A DNA stretch of 64,000 bases from Sodiomyces alkalinus F11 (GCF_003711515.1 NW_021167082.1:2039691-2103690); one strand, 5' to 3'. Positions 22,324-33,840 are shown, counted from the stretch's first letter. Numbers and translations are program-made. The notes: generated by a model not told the origin, from the sequence alone.

Positions 22324-23773
22324 ATGACAACGGACGAACTAAAAGAAAGGGGAGGCTGGTCCCCACATGGAGGTCTGCCCAAGCTTTCCCGAAGCAAGAC
22401 GGAATCATTGGCGCATCTCTCTATAGAGAGGTTTCTCGATCAAGGTCCCGATGGCGAGTGGACAGCAAGCAAGCCATGCCCACATGGATGCGTGGCCATG
22501 TCCCTCAGAGAGCCGGAAGCTTCCCCTTGGCACAATATCAAAGCTCGTGGTAGGTTTACCAACTCTTCCCAATCGACTGTAACAGCGTCCCTGTTGAGGC
22601 AGTCCAATACTCATGAAATGGGGCCCATAGAAAGTCGAGATACTACAGGAATACCTCCACCGCCTGTCAAGTGTAAGCTGAGCTTGGTGACAAAGTCCAA
22701 AAAGTTTCAAAGGACGTTCAAGCCGTCCTGACATCATGATGGCTAACAGCGCGGTAGCTCCCAGGGAAATCCAAAGACGACGACTTCCAGTGCCGATTAT
22801 GCATGAGTCCCGGCGTGCAGGAAACCCCAGGCAACGTGGGAGGCTGGCGCCAATGTCCATTCTGCATCGAGAGGTGCGTTTAGAGGATTTCGAAACACCA
22901 GTTGCACCAGTTGATCCAGTCGCACCATTGCCCTTTCGACAGGCGGACCAAGAGCATCTGTGCCGAGATGGCTTCGAAGACTTGGAAGCTGTACCCACGG
23001 GAAGAAGCATACCGCTTAAACGAGGACGACGGAAAAAGTACCACGCTATCAGTGGCATGAGGCAGCTTTCGACCACAACTGAGCTGAGAAATCCTGCTGT
23101 GGCTGCAAAGCCGAGACGCGGAATGATCGAGATCGACCCAGAATTATACGCGATGGGGAGCAAGCCTTCTCAGCCCATGCCTATAGAGGAACGTGATAAT
23201 CGGACACCGGGGGATGAGACCGACGGCGAGGTATCTGCCAATGGATCCGTGGTGACCGTGGAGTCAATAACCTCAGATACACCGACAATCAGGCGTAGAG
23301 GTCTTGACTGTTCGCGAGCTTGGAGAGACCCTCTGGATTTTGCCATTTATCTTACAGGCGACGTTCCAATGGCATGTATTGCTATATGCGACAACTCTCA
23401 GAGGGATGTTAGTGAAGGAGTCGAATCTCAGTTAAATACGCCAGACGAAGAGTACGAACCCGGATCCTACCTGAAAGAGACCCCGGATGATAATGGCAAT
23501 GATAACCAGGAAGGTGTACGTGACGATGACGATTCAACCTCCTGTCTTAACGACGAAGAGAAGGACTGGACTTCACCGCCAATCTGGGATCTAGCAGAGT
23601 ATGGCCAACCCAGACGAGGCGAGCTGCTGATGCTGGAAATGAAAAGCATCAAACAAGATGGGCTTGAGCACAGTTTTGATCTCGGCTACAATGCGAGAGC
23701 AGGCAACTTCATAGACAGGACTGGAGTGAATTGCGAACACGCCCAGGGAACACCAGCCAGGAAGGACGAATAA
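22324..23773 (+). CDS. Unknown protein with a CxxC...CxxC segment; provisional four-exon model
   Basis: No single frame explains this locus, so I propose exons 22324-22672, 22765-22873, 22943-23051 and 23111-23773 (409 residues). Exon 2 encodes FQCRLCMSPGVQETPGNVGG followed by WRQCPFCIER, a C-x2-C..C-x2-C pair suggesting a zinc-binding module. Exon 3 continues RRTKSICAEMASKTWKLYPR. Codon third positions in these exons are GC-rich, whereas the overlapping long frame there is Arg-rich and shadow-like. Exon 4 is acidic and disordered (DDDDSTSCLNDEEKDW) and ends DRTGVNCEHAQGTPARKDE. Introns 1 (GTAAGC..CCAG with CTAAC) and 2 (GTGCGT..ACAG) are credible; intron 3 (GTGGCA..AAAG) is weak. The start Met is uncertain. 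Function is not assigned. Confidence 0.42.
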
Positions 23774-24393
23774 AGAACCGAAACCTCCTGTCGACACTGG
23801 CCGACAGGGGATGGGCGTAGCTAAGATGAGAACATAAAAAGGGGAAAGGAACTTCAGATCTGAGCCAAAACTGCGAGATGTATCAGTAACAAAGGAACAA
23901 CGCAACAATACTCCAGTTGAAAGAATGTAGCAGGAAATTTGAAACGGGAGCGAATGGTGTACTGTGTCCAACGGAACAGCTGCTAATCAAGAAGCCTCCT
24001 GCTTCAGAAGTCTGACAAGACGGCCTCGGAAATGCCAAGGGATTTCAAGCTGTTGAATTGAGAAGCGTCAGATATCAAACACAGCCGGCGGTCGAATAAT
24101 TGAGTGGGTGATAACACATCTGGGTACTACTTCTGACATAACAGTAACGGGCCGTCGAGATCCCATGCAGGCCGCATTAATTATATTATCATAGCTGGCA
24201 AAGAAGCAGCTATTCTGCAGTGTCGGCGACTCAAGATGCAACAAAAGAATGTCCCTTCATACAACCTGTGCCCTGCAGTAAAACGAAAGTGGCCAGACCT
24301 GCCTTGAACGCCTTGCGCCAGCTCGTGGGTCAGACTTCAACCAGGATACCCGTTGTTGTCACATTGAAGTTTATAGGGCTGGAGAAACCCGCA
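23774..24393. other. Convergent spacer before bub3
   Basis: About 0.6 kb between the 3' ends of two converging genes. No supported coding sequence or RNA. Confidence 0.55.
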
Positions 24394-25651
24394 TCACTTG
24401 GCACCTTTCCCCTTGGCCTCCCCATCGCCCAGCTCCCGGATGAAGATTTTGGTCTTGCCTTCGCCAGAATAATCCTCCACGCCGGTTTCAAAGCCCGGAC
24501 ATACGCCGATGGCGAGGTACTTTCCATCGGCCGAGAATGCCAGTGCGGCAACGTTGTCGGGAAATTTCTGGTATTGTTTCATACGGCGCTTCGCCTCGGC
24601 ATCCCATAGCGCTACCGTCCCGTCACCTCCCGCGGACGCAAAAGTGCCGTAGACAGGATGAAAGACGAGGGAGTTGACTGGATACACGATGTCGCCGCCA
24701 CCGCCGTTCTCGTCGGCAGGGGCGGCCTGGCGGTGACACTTGAAGGCGTACTTGCGGGCCTGGGATTCGGCGGAATCTTCGAACCACTCGACGGCAACGC
24801 GTCCCTCGATGCTTGAGGTCGCGTAGCCGGCATCGTTGGGCATACAGGAGACGGCACGGGTGAGGAACTTCAGCGACGATTCGCGCTGCTGCCAAGGTTT
24901 GACCTCCGCGGGGTTTGGAGAGCCGAAAAGGGACGGGAGCGAGGTCAGGTCGAAGATGTGTACGAGACGTGCCGTCATGGCGACGACGAGTTTGGAGGGA
25001 CTGGCCGCGAGAGCGTGAGGTTTTCCCGGAAGAGGTATAGTGATATTCGGTGTCGACGGCTCCCGTGTGTTATGGATCTGAAGAGACTGGTCCCAAGATG
25101 CGGAGATAAGGAGGGCTGGGAGAAGAGAAGACCTATTGTGAGCAGAAGTGTCTCGGGGGGGCAGAGACGGGGAGTGGAGGCTCACAGTGCTGCGGGCTGT
25201 GTACTACACATCTTACCGGCGCACCATGCTTGACGACGGACGTTTTTTCTCCGGTCTCCAAGTCGATTCTGTCTGCTGTTTTAGAAAGCACTCGTTTATA
25301 ATAGGGTCGCAGGACGCTCTGTACCTATAAACTTGCCAGTCCAGACACGCGCTGTATGCTACATTGTCGGTGGCTCCAAAACACACATCTAGCACCGGTG
25401 CTCTATGTTGAAATGTGTTGAGCAAAGTCCCTTGCGCGTCTTCGGAGCCATTGTGTGTGTCATAGAGGTAGACATGCTTGTCCCAGGACGAGGCAAGCAG
25501 TCTAGTGGGAGACTGTGGTGCATACGCAACAGCCGTGACGGAGTCGCTGGGAGGCTGTGCCAGTTCATATTGAGAAGCTAGAGGGTTATTGTTAGATAAA
25601 ATGTCGTGTATATGGTAGACTCCGCAAAGAGCAAGACATACCGGGTGCCAT
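24394..25651 (-). CDS. bub3: Mitotic checkpoint WD-repeat protein Bub3
   Basis: Seven-bladed WD40 protein that recruits Bub1 and Mad3/BubR1 to phosphorylated Spc105/KNL1 at kinetochores. Exons on the minus strand: 25651-25642, 25577-25325, 25268-25186, 25115-24394, giving 355 residues. The first coding exon is only 10 nt (M-A-P plus one base). Diagnostic blocks: QYELAQPPSDSVTAVAYAPQ, LLASSWDKHVYLYDT, HRAPVLDVCFGA, DLETGEKTSVVKHGAPVRCV, LLISASWDQSLQIHN, GYATSSIEGRVAVEWFEDS, KYAFKCHRQ, DIVYPVNSLVFHPVYGTFAS and YLAIGVCPGFE. All three introns have GT-AG ends, and the first contains a CTAAC branch point. Length matches fungal Bub3. It is divergent from the eIF2-alpha gene with about 600 bp between starts. 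Confidence 0.95.
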
Positions 25652-26250
25652 TGTTTTGTCTCGATCGGCTACGCGGAGACAGGTCAAGCTCCAGCACCCT
25701 TTCGCAAAATGTTCGTACAATAGCAACAGCTTTTTGTTTACTATTTCGTACCTTCGATTACATCCACCTCGATGGGTCGGAGGGGCACTTAGTCACGTGA
25801 GATAAGACATCTCCTGCTTATCTGTGGATCACGGATATTAAGGTACTTTAGGTAATAAGGTAGGTATTAATTACTTCGTAATAATTACCACGTTGACTTC
25901 AGCCACAACAAGCCTCACCCCACCATCCGTTCAGTGCCGCAATTTTCCTGGAGCAGACAAAATTGTGACTCTTCAATCCAGCACTTGCCCCTCGAAACCC
26001 AAAAAGACTCCGGCAAGAGCATCCACACCAAACAACCGCGCCACCAAATAGTAAAGGAACTTTGCATAAGGTCTTTGATTCCGAGAATCTTTCAAGCGGA
26101 AAACATATCGATCATCGACGTCCTTTTTTTTTTTCTGTCAGCGATCGTAACCTGAGCGACCCGCCCTCCTATTCTCACCCCGCCCTCCGAATCCTCCCCT
26201 ACCACCACCCAGCTCTTCAGCAAGTCGCGATCGCGCGCAAAACCGCCACC
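25652..26250. promoter_or_regulatory. Shared divergent promoter region of bub3 and sui2
   Basis: Six hundred bases separate the two start codons and must contain both promoters. A TACTTTAGGTAATAAGG-type word occurs near 25843. A C/T-rich stretch (about 26155-26230) precedes the sui2 start and is typical of initiator-rich leaders of translation genes. No specific factor site can be named. Confidence 0.5.
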
Positions 26251-27455
26251 ATGTCCGAACCAAACTACAGCCATTATAGATACTATGAGAACAAGTATCC
26301 CGAAATCGATGAGTTTGTTATGTATGGCACTACCTACTGCATTCCTACCCAAATCGAAAGGCCATGTGCTAATACTTATTTTTTTCCAGGGTCAATGTCA
26401 AGCAGGTCCGTCTCCCATGATACGAAGTGGATGCTGCTGCCGATATGACGAGCATGCCACCGTCCTTCCCTTTGTCCTTCACATTGTCGAATATTGGAAA
26501 CCCTTCTCGTTTCATCCAAAATCTGACCCAATTACAGATTGCCGAGATGGGTGCTTATGTTAAGCTTCTCGAGTACGATAACATTGACGGCATGATCTTG
26601 CTTTCAGAGCTCTCCCGACGTAGAATCAGGAGTATTCAGAAGCTTATCCGAGTGGGACGCAACGAGGTTGTGGTCGTTCTTCGTGTGGACAAGGAGAAGG
26701 GCTACATCGATCTCAGCAAGCGGCGAGTCTCCCCCGAGGATATTGTCAAATGCGAGGAGCGATACAACAAGGGCAAGATTGTCCATTCCATCATGCGCCA
26801 CGTCGCAGAGAAAACCCTTACCCCCATCGACCAGCTGTACGAGACCATAGCATGGCCGCTCAACAAGAAGTTCGGCCATGCCATTGATGCTTTCAAGCTA
26901 TCCATCACGTAAGCATTCTCTTGGGCAGTTTACAGTCACTGGGGCCATGCGCTTATTTTTCTCGCTCCTAGCAACCCCGACGTATGGCAGGACGTTACCT
27001 TTCCGAATAACGCCGTCGCGGAAGAGCTGAAGTCGTACATTGGAAAGCGCTTGACTCCGCAGCCCACAAAGGTTCGCGCCGACGTCGAAGTGACCTGCTT
27101 CGGATACGAAGGGATCGATGCCATCAAGACTGCCCTACGAACCGCCGAGGCAAGAAACACCGAGGAAACCCAAGTGAAGGTCAGGCTCGTTTCGCCGCCT
27201 CTCTATGTCCTCACTAGCACCTGTTTGGACAAGAGCCACGGCATTACCCGCCTGGAGGAGGCGATCGTGGACATTCGAACGAGCATCGAGCAGGCTGGCG
27301 GCCAACTCGTCGTCAAGATGGAGCCCAAGGCGGTGACGGAGAGCGATGATGCTGAGCTACAAGCTCTGATGGAGAAGAGGGAACGTGAGAATGCCGAAGT
27401 TAGCGGCGATGAGAGCGTCAGTGGAAGCGACGACGAGATTCCGGATACTATTTAA
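26251..27455 (+). CDS. sui2: Translation initiation factor eIF2 subunit alpha
   Basis: Alpha subunit of eIF2, which delivers initiator tRNA to the 40S subunit; its phosphorylation by Gcn2-type kinases is the general stress switch. Exons 26251-26321, 26390-26405, 26538-26908 and 26972-27455 give 313 residues. The start lies in GCCACCATG. The S1 domain reads [20 protein letters not shown] then [20 protein letters not shown]. The regulated serine is Ser55 counting the Met, equivalent to the classical Ser51. The alpha-helical and C-terminal alpha-beta domains follow ([20 protein letters not shown]-like [32 protein letters not shown]). The acidic C-terminus ([15 protein letters not shown]) is typical of fungi and a likely CK2 target. 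Exon 2 is only 16 nt. Confidence 0.96.
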
Positions 27456-28010
27456 AGATCTGGCTTAGACGGGAAGGACGGCTTCTCAACGTAGCCTGCG
27501 AGGGTTTCTGAAGCTGGAGTTGTGATAATCGCTGCACTGCGAGGGGTCAGTACTCGGACCGGGAGGGTTGATGCTCGGTAGATGGGATTGTCGGGCACTT
27601 GCGGCGGACGATTCGCATTCCGGTGACTGACGCATCAGTGCGTCGAAGGAACAAAGCACTGGCAAGGGCAAGGTATTTATATTACTCTGCACCTAGTTTC
27701 TAGGCCGATTAGACAACGGATGTGACCATGAAATAATTTGTCTTAGGCAGTGCTTTGATCGACCTTGTGTGACGTGCTCCGTTCCGTACTACGCACCGTA
27801 TGAACGGTTCGGCGGGTTTGGATTTTATGTGGTCATGGTCTAGATAAGATAAGGATCGAGTGGGTCGATGGTCCCCTAACCCGCCGTGCAGGTAAGGTAC
27901 CTTACAAAGTGGGCTTTCTAAGTTTTCTTGCTGTGTTGTGGTCATCATGCATCCCAGCATCTACATTGGCGATGCTCGATGTACGGATTCCCTAACCAAA
28001 TCGCTTGCCC
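27456..28010. other. Spacer between sui2 and imp2
   Basis: About 0.55 kb containing the sui2 3' region and imp2 promoter. A GGTAAGGTACCTTAC palindrome is at about 27891-27905. Nothing else is recognised. Confidence 0.55.
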
Positions 28011-28712
28011 ATGGCTTTGAGCTCAATATGGAGGCGAGGGGGATGGCAGAGGGCCTTCTTTGGTGATTTGACAGTCCGCCTGTTCGGCTTCGCGAGCTGG
28101 ATTCCTCTCATCATCTGGGTACGCTACAATGTAGCCGACATATCCAACATACACGGCCCGTCCATGTTCCCCTTCCTCAACGAGGACATCGACACTTCCT
28201 GGAAGCGGGACGTAGTCCTCAATTGGAAGTGGGACTGCAAGCAGAATCTGCACAGAGGCATGGTCGTTACCTTCAGGTCGGTGGAAGACGAACCTGCCCT
28301 CTCCCTTAGCCCTGTCCTCCAACAGCTAGCTGCACGCTGCATCCGCGATACTAGTCCGGACAGACAAGCTGACTCTTCGCGTGGAAAACCGCGCGCTTTG
28401 TTTAGGAGCCCATATAGCCCGGAAACCGTTGTTGTGAAGAGAATCATTGCCCTCGAGGGTGACTTGGTGCGGACGAGGCCGCCATACCCTGATCCTGTGG
28501 TGAAGGTGCCGCAAGGTCACGTCTGGGTGGAGGGGGACGGACCCGAAGGCAAGAGCATTGACAGCAACACGTACGGGCCGATCGCGATCCAGCTGATCAC
28601 CGGAAGGGTCACCCACATCTTGTACCCATGGCGCAAGTTCGGTAGTGTGAAGTGGTGGGAGTATAAGCCACGGCCATGGCTTCCTTCTAGCAGGGACTTT
28701 GAGGCAACATAA
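28011..28712 (+). CDS. imp2: Mitochondrial inner membrane protease subunit 2
   Basis: Type I signal-peptidase-like protease that matures proteins of the mitochondrial intermembrane space, acting with Imp1. Exons 28011-28276 and 28406-28712 give 190 residues. One N-terminal membrane segment (FGFASWIPLIIWVRYNV) precedes the catalytic serine motif NIHGPSMFPFLN (Ser51). After the splice, RSPYSPETVVVKRIIALEGD carries the general-base lysine (Lys100). The C-terminal box is VPQGHVWVEGDGPEGKSIDS then NTYGPI. The intron (GTCGGT..TTTAG, 129 bp, CTGAC branch) is a multiple of three and stop-free, so the locus can also be read as one continuous frame. Family alignment (TFRSPYxPE) shows the spliced form is right. 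Length fits the family. Confidence 0.93.
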   Translation: MALSSIWRRGGWQRAFFGDLTVRLFGFASWIPLIIWVRYNVADISNIHGPSMFPFLNEDIDTSWKRDVVLNWKWDCKQNLHRGMVVTFRSVEDEPALSLSPVLQQLAARCIRDTSPDRQADSSRGKPRALFRSPYSPETVVVKRIIALEGDLVRTRPPYPDPVVKVPQGHVWVEGDGPEGKSIDSNTYGPIAIQLITGRVTHILYPWRKFGSVKWWEYKPRPWLPSSRDFEAT

Positions 28713-29296
28713 GACACGGTTATGTTCAACATTGGCGCCAGCACTCTTCATATAAATTCCTAAGCAGCCTTGTGATCTCCGTAGATTAATCGCGGAACAG
28801 AGTGGTTAGCTATTTCAGCCAAGGACGGAGAACTCGGAGCTCTCGGGATATTCGGTGCTCGGTAGAACTTGTCCAAGTCAACGGAGGACTTGGCTTGGTG
28901 TCAATTCAGGGGTACTTGCTGAGTACCATACGTGATTTGCCTGAGAGGACCTACGTACATACCTTACAGATACGGATAGGTTATCTCGTCAATGCACAGA
29001 CCACCGCTTGCCCTGAGTCGTGGATGGATGTGCAGATGATGTACCTTGGTAGCTTTGGCTAGTACTCGGTAGTTCTTTTTTTTTCTTTCTTTTTTTCCTC
29101 TTGCCTTCAATTTGTCTCTGATACCGATTCCCGGAAGCCCTCAACGCGAACCTCCCCAACATCGCACCCGTGCCTTGCTCTCGCTTTCATTTTTTCAGGT
29201 GCCCGGCGTATACATTGATCTTAGTCGTTTCGGCGAACTCGTTCCCAACCCCCTCTCTTTGAAGAGTCTTCCCCGGCCCTCCGGAGCTGCGGGTCC
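28713..29296. other. Spacer between imp2 and the carrier gene
   Basis: About 0.58 kb. A T-rich tract lies at 29073-29100. Probable 3' region and promoter only. Confidence 0.55.
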
Positions 29297-30693
29297 ATGT
29301 CATTCGCTGATCGCCTCGCCGGATTCTTTTCCCTTACACCTGCGGTATCGTCTTCGGAATCGGTCACGACGCGGAATACGGCCACCAGCACATCGTTGGC
29401 TTATCGAGGTGATAGTCATGGTGTTGTTGGGGCGGAGTTTGTCACGGACATTGGATTCAGCGGGCACTCGACCTCGACCAGCCAGGCCATGGGGCTTGAA
29501 GCAGACCTCGGCGAGGAAAGCCGCCCGCCCTACATCCACGTATGGAATTTTCCTTCGGCTGCGATCCCTGCGAATGTTGTCCTCTTAGCATCTGACACTA
29601 CACTGGCAGGCGATGATCGCCGGAGGCATAGGAGGCTCGACTGGCGACATGTTGATGCACTCCCTCGACACCGTTAAGACCCGGCAGCAGGGCGATCCGC
29701 ACTTTCCGCCGAAATACGTTAATTTGGGCTCCTCATACTACAAGATATGGAGGCAAGAAGGAATTGGGAGGGGTCTTTACGGAGGCTGGCTACCGGCACT
29801 AGGGGGTTCATTTCCCGGCACGATGCTCTTCTTCGGGACGTACGAATGGAGCAAACGATTCCTCATCGACCACGGGCTCCAACAGCACTTGGCGTATCTA
29901 TCTGCGGGTGGGTTTACACAAAATCTGATGCATGCGTTTTCTTGCTTAATGCGCCGCACTAACTGCTGGGGTATGGCTAGGCTTGCTCGGAGACTTCGCT
30001 GCGTCGGTTGTGTACGTCCCATCTGAGGTCCTCAAGACGCGAATGCAGCTACAGGGCCGATACAACAACCCATTCTTCGAGTCCGGCTACAATTACAGAG
30101 GAACTATGGACGCCGCTAGGACCATTGTTCGTCAGGAGGGCCCGTCAGCGCTCTTTTACGGCTACAAGGCTACCCTCTATCGCGACCTACCATTCTCGGC
30201 TTTACAGTTCATGTTCTGGGAACAGTTCCTGGCCTGGGCTCAGGAGTACAAAGAGAGTAGGGATGTCGGCATGCCCTTCGAACTGCTCACTGGGGGCCTC
30301 GCGGGCGGCCTGGCTGGCGTCATGACGTGCCCCCTAGACGTCGTCAAGACAAGGCTACAGACGCAAGTCAATACAACCAATGGAACGGCGGATCAAGGCA
30401 AAACGACGACAGCCAAGGCCGCCAGTCCAAGTCCACAAAAGCGCAACATTTCCACTTCGTCTCCGTCAACACACACCCCGCGCCCGGGTGCCGTTAACTT
30501 GCAAACGTCATCGGTCATGAGAGGTCTCAAGGTGATCTATCAGACAGAGGGAGTGGGTGGTTGGTTTAGAGGGGTGGGCCCACGCGGTGTCTGGACTTTC
30601 ATCCAGAGCGGGTGCATGCTTTTCCTATATCAGAGGTTATTGCGGCAATTGGAGGTGTGGATGCCGCTTACGGAAAAGGAGCGTGCTCTGTGA
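29297..30693 (+). CDS. Mitochondrial carrier (SLC25), Mme1-like
   Basis: Six-helix inner-membrane transporter. Exons 29297-29539, 29610-29907 and 29981-30693 give 417 residues. All three carrier signatures are present: HSLDTVKTR (98-106, Ser in place of the usual Pro), VPSEVLKTRMQLQGR and CPLDVVKTRLQTQ. Other matches to this subfamily are AMIAGGIGGSTGDMLMHSLD, YGGWLPALGGSFPGTMLFFG, FYGYKATLYRDLPFSALQFM and FRGVGPRGVWTFIQSGCMLF. Residues 1-81 are a polar N-terminal extension. The third repeat holds an insert of about 45 residues rich in Ser/Thr/Lys. The closest family I recall is yeast YMR166C (Mme1, reported as a magnesium exporter), but substrate cannot be read from sequence. Introns are 70 and 73 bp; the second has a CTAAC branch point. 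Confidence 0.92.
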
Positions 30694-31349
30694 TATTACT
30701 GAGGGGCTTTGAGATGCATGGAGCAGAGGCATCAAGTGTACAACATAGCCGGTCGATTCCCTGTACAGCGTATGATGAGGTGTTAACCTATGCGATAGGC
30801 TAATAGGTTGACGGTCAAGCGACCATTTGGGTCGGCGTTTGGGATACATAGGAGTGGACGCATCACTGGTAGATAGAATCCGGTCCTGATAGAGCGACAA
30901 GATGCAATCTCACTTTGTATTGATATGAGAATCTCAATGTTTAATATTTCATCAGATATGGCTTGCTCAATTCCATCATTTCGGACGCGTATCCGTACAC
31001 GCGTGTATTACAATCATGTTTGCGACAAAAAAGAAGAAAAAAAAAAAAAGGGGGGNNNNNNNNNNGGGGGGGGCGCTTGCTGCTGCCCCACTACCTTCTA
31101 GGTCTACGGAGTACACAAGGTAGGTACCTTCGCGTGGAATGTACGTAGGTAGATACTCATACGTACCTTATTACTACACCGTGTGTCGTCGAACAAGTCC
31201 GAGAGCTCTGTATACCTACACAGCTAGCTGCTAGGCGTGCTGACAGCAATTGCAATTCCGCTCCATTTCTTCTTAGATGAAAGCAAACGTCTCCTCCTAT
31301 TCGCATCACCTCCTCGGCCCAATAATACTCTGAACAACCTCACGCGACC
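30694..31349. other. Spacer before bre2 with a small gap
   Basis: About 0.66 kb. It includes a poly-A/poly-G tract running into a 10-N gap (31056-31065) and GTACGTAGGTA-type words at 31119-31170. Likely the bre2 promoter on the right. No gene. Confidence 0.55.
31056..31065. other. Assembly gap (10 N) inside a homopolymer
   Basis: Ten N flanked by A and G homopolymers on the left and G on the right. This looks like an unresolved low-complexity run. Confidence 0.98.
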
Positions 31350-33251
31350 ATGGGCTCAGAGGCAGGAGCCATGTCCCACGAGGCAGCCGCGAGCGGTCTT
31401 CAGGCGGCCACTGCCACTGCTACGGCTGCTGCGGCTGCTGCTGCTGCTGCCACCGCTCGCTCTTCTTCTCCGGCTTCGTCTATCCCACAGAAGCGAACGC
31501 TAGATGAAGACCACAGTCCATGTATACCTTCTCCTCTCAATCCAGAAGCTCGAGCCACGCCCAAGGTACAACTTCAACCGCCATCGCAGTCGCAAACCAT
31601 CGACGAGATGCAGATGCCCTCAAAGCGTACCAAGAAAGACACGTTCAAGAAGCGAGAGTCGAAGGGCATAGACAGCAGTCGTGCGACACCGGACCCCAAA
31701 TACGGGAAACACAGTCAGAACTTGTTAGCAGTCCAGGAAGACCCGAGTGAGTCGAGCCCTCTGCGGTATAAGCTGCCACCAGCGAAACAGATAGACTTCG
31801 ATCCTGCTAGAGGCCCCGTCTTCATCCATCACCATGACGTCCCGGCCCTCGAAGGCGGAGGGAAGATTGAGTTCTTCGAGACATCGGACCAGTAAGTTTT
31901 GCCTCTTGCGGCAAAGGAAGTCTTCGGAGCCCATGGCTTACTGGTGGTGCCCTCCCTCGACAGTGTCTACAACAAAAAGAGTTATCACTACACCCACTGC
32001 ATAGCCGACCCCGCCTTCCCCTCTTCTCTCTTCTACCGTCAGACCGAACCCGAGCCGTACGGGCCGCATCTCAGCTTCGAGGACTCGGCCACCCATATGT
32101 TCTTCGACCAGTCAGGCCGCCACGTTACTACAGAGAAAGGTTTCCGCATGACACGCGCCAACGTGGCCATCCGTGAGGGTCGCTTTTTTTGGGAATGCAA
32201 GATAACAAGGGGAATTCTACGGCCGCAGCAGAACGACGCCGGAAATGGCGAACCCGAACCACACGGACACGTGCGCATGGGCTTTGCCCGGCGCGAGGCG
32301 TCCGTCGACGCCCCTGTCGGTTTCGACGCGTATAGCTACGGCCTCCGCGATAAGATGGGTCAGAAGGTCTACATGTCGCGCCCCAAGCCCTTCTTCCCGC
32401 CGGGCGAGGATCTCTGCGAGGGCGACGTGCTCGGCTTGGAGATTCAGCTGCCTTCGGAGCGCCTGCACCGCAAGGTCATCACCGGCCAATACAACGCGGG
32501 CATCGACTCGGTACAGGGCATAGGCGAAAACTACGGCGAACGTACCGCTGAGGCGCCCAACATTGTACGCGACCGCATCCCGATCCGGTTCAAGGCGCAT
32601 ATCTATTTTGAGAAGATCGACTACCACACTACGAGGGAGCTCGAGGACCTCATGAACCCCTCCCCAGTTGTTACCTCCTCTGGCTCGGGATCTGGCACCG
32701 CCATGGCCTCGTCTACGGAGGCAAACCCGCACCCCACCCATTCTATTCCTGCCCTCCGGACTCTGCCGGGCTCATACATCAAGGTTTACAAGAATGGCGT
32801 GTTCATGGGGACCCTTTTTGAGAACCTTCTCGCCTTCCTCCCGCCGGCATCTAGGCCCCTTCCTGCTCCAGGCGCCCGCGAGGGTCTCGACGATGGAACA
32901 CTCGGTTATTATCCTGCCGTCAGCGTATTCCGCGGCGGCGCCGCAGAGGTCAACTTTGGGCCCGATTTCTGGTACCCGCCACCTGGGTACGAAGGGCCAA
33001 ACGGAGCAGCTTCCTCCGCTACTCCTCCTGCTACTGCTACTACTGGTCTCGCGGCTCTGCGCCCTGTATCGGAGCGGTATACCGAGCAGATTGTCGAAGA
33101 TATCGTGTTCGATATTATCGACGAGGTTGACTTTTGGATGCAGGACGGTGCCAAGGTCATTGACCGATCAGGTCGGGATGGATCCAAGCCCGACTCCACC
33201 GGTATGGCGCCGGGGGGAGAGGAAATCAAAGAAGTTGTTCAGGATGACTAG
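31350..33251 (+). CDS. bre2: COMPASS histone H3K4 methyltransferase complex subunit Bre2 (Ash2-type SPRY protein)
   Basis: Nuclear subunit of Set1/COMPASS needed for H3K4 di- and trimethylation. Exons 31350-31891 and 31964-33251 give 609 residues. The N-terminal 130 residues are disordered, with an Ala/Thr run encoded by GCT/GCC repeats and a basic patch (PSKRTKKDTFKKRESKG). The conserved region begins at HVYNKKSYHYTHCIADPAFP. The SPRY domain follows: LSFEDSATHMFFDQSGRHVT, TEKGFRMTRANVAIREGRFF then WECKITRG, HVRMGFARREASVDAPVGFD and AYSYGLRDKMGQKVYMSRPK. The Ash2-type C-terminal extension includes IRFKAHIYFEKIDYHTTREL, GSYIKVYKNGVFMGTLFENL and a terminal VEDIVFDIIDEVDFW-like segment. The intron is GTAAGT..ACAG, 72 bp. 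Family assignment is strong. Confidence 0.93.
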
Positions 33252-33840
33252 ATGTCTATGTCAGATGTATAAACGTTATGTACGAGCAAGCTGCGCATGG
33301 CAAGGGGTTTAAGGGGTGGGACCGGGTCCTACTTGTATTATCTGTCTCGTCTTTTTCTTTTTCTTTTTCTTTTTCTTTTTCTTTTTCTTTTTCTTTTTCT
33401 TTTTCTTTTTCTTTTTATTCCTGGGGGTTTTTTTTTGTCCACCGCCCTGTTTGAAGATACCCTGGGAGGTAAATCAGCATATTCGGCGTTGTTGTGTCTC
33501 ACGACTATGACAGAGACGAACGGTACCTGAAGTTTAGGACGGAGAATGGTCTTGTAATATATCTCATGTATTCAAAGAGATTAGCAAAGAAAATGTCATA
33601 ACTCGTTACTGCCATTATGTCCTCGTCAAAGTCCAGATACGCAGACAAACCAAAAATCAGCCAGTCATGGCCTGTGACTGACCCAGTGATATACCCCCAA
33701 AAAGACCATAAAAAAAAACCAGCAGAAATGCTTCCCATGCAATAAAATCTACAAAGACGGTATCATCTATGAGAGGTATCCTTTTCCGCCCAACCCAGAC
33801 CAAAGAGAGCCAAGTGTCATGATGGAGTCATGTCGTCTTT
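33252..33840. other. Convergent spacer after bre2
   Basis: About 0.59 kb between two converging 3' ends. It holds a hexanucleotide microsatellite, listed separately, and no supported gene. Confidence 0.55.
33351..33416 (+). repeat. (CTTTTT)n microsatellite
   Basis: About eleven perfect CTTTTT units, about 100 bp after the bre2 stop codon, so probably in or near its 3' untranslated region. Phe/Leu-only frames across it are artefacts. Confidence 0.97.

Noticed and set aside
22405..23163. A 252-codon minus-strand frame overlapping the Cys-rich gene
   Set aside because: No domain, composition like a reverse shadow, and the plus strand has spliced exons with better codon usage.
33297..33530. Phe/Leu-rich frames downstream of bre2
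   Set aside because: They are translations of the (CTTTTT)n microsatellite.
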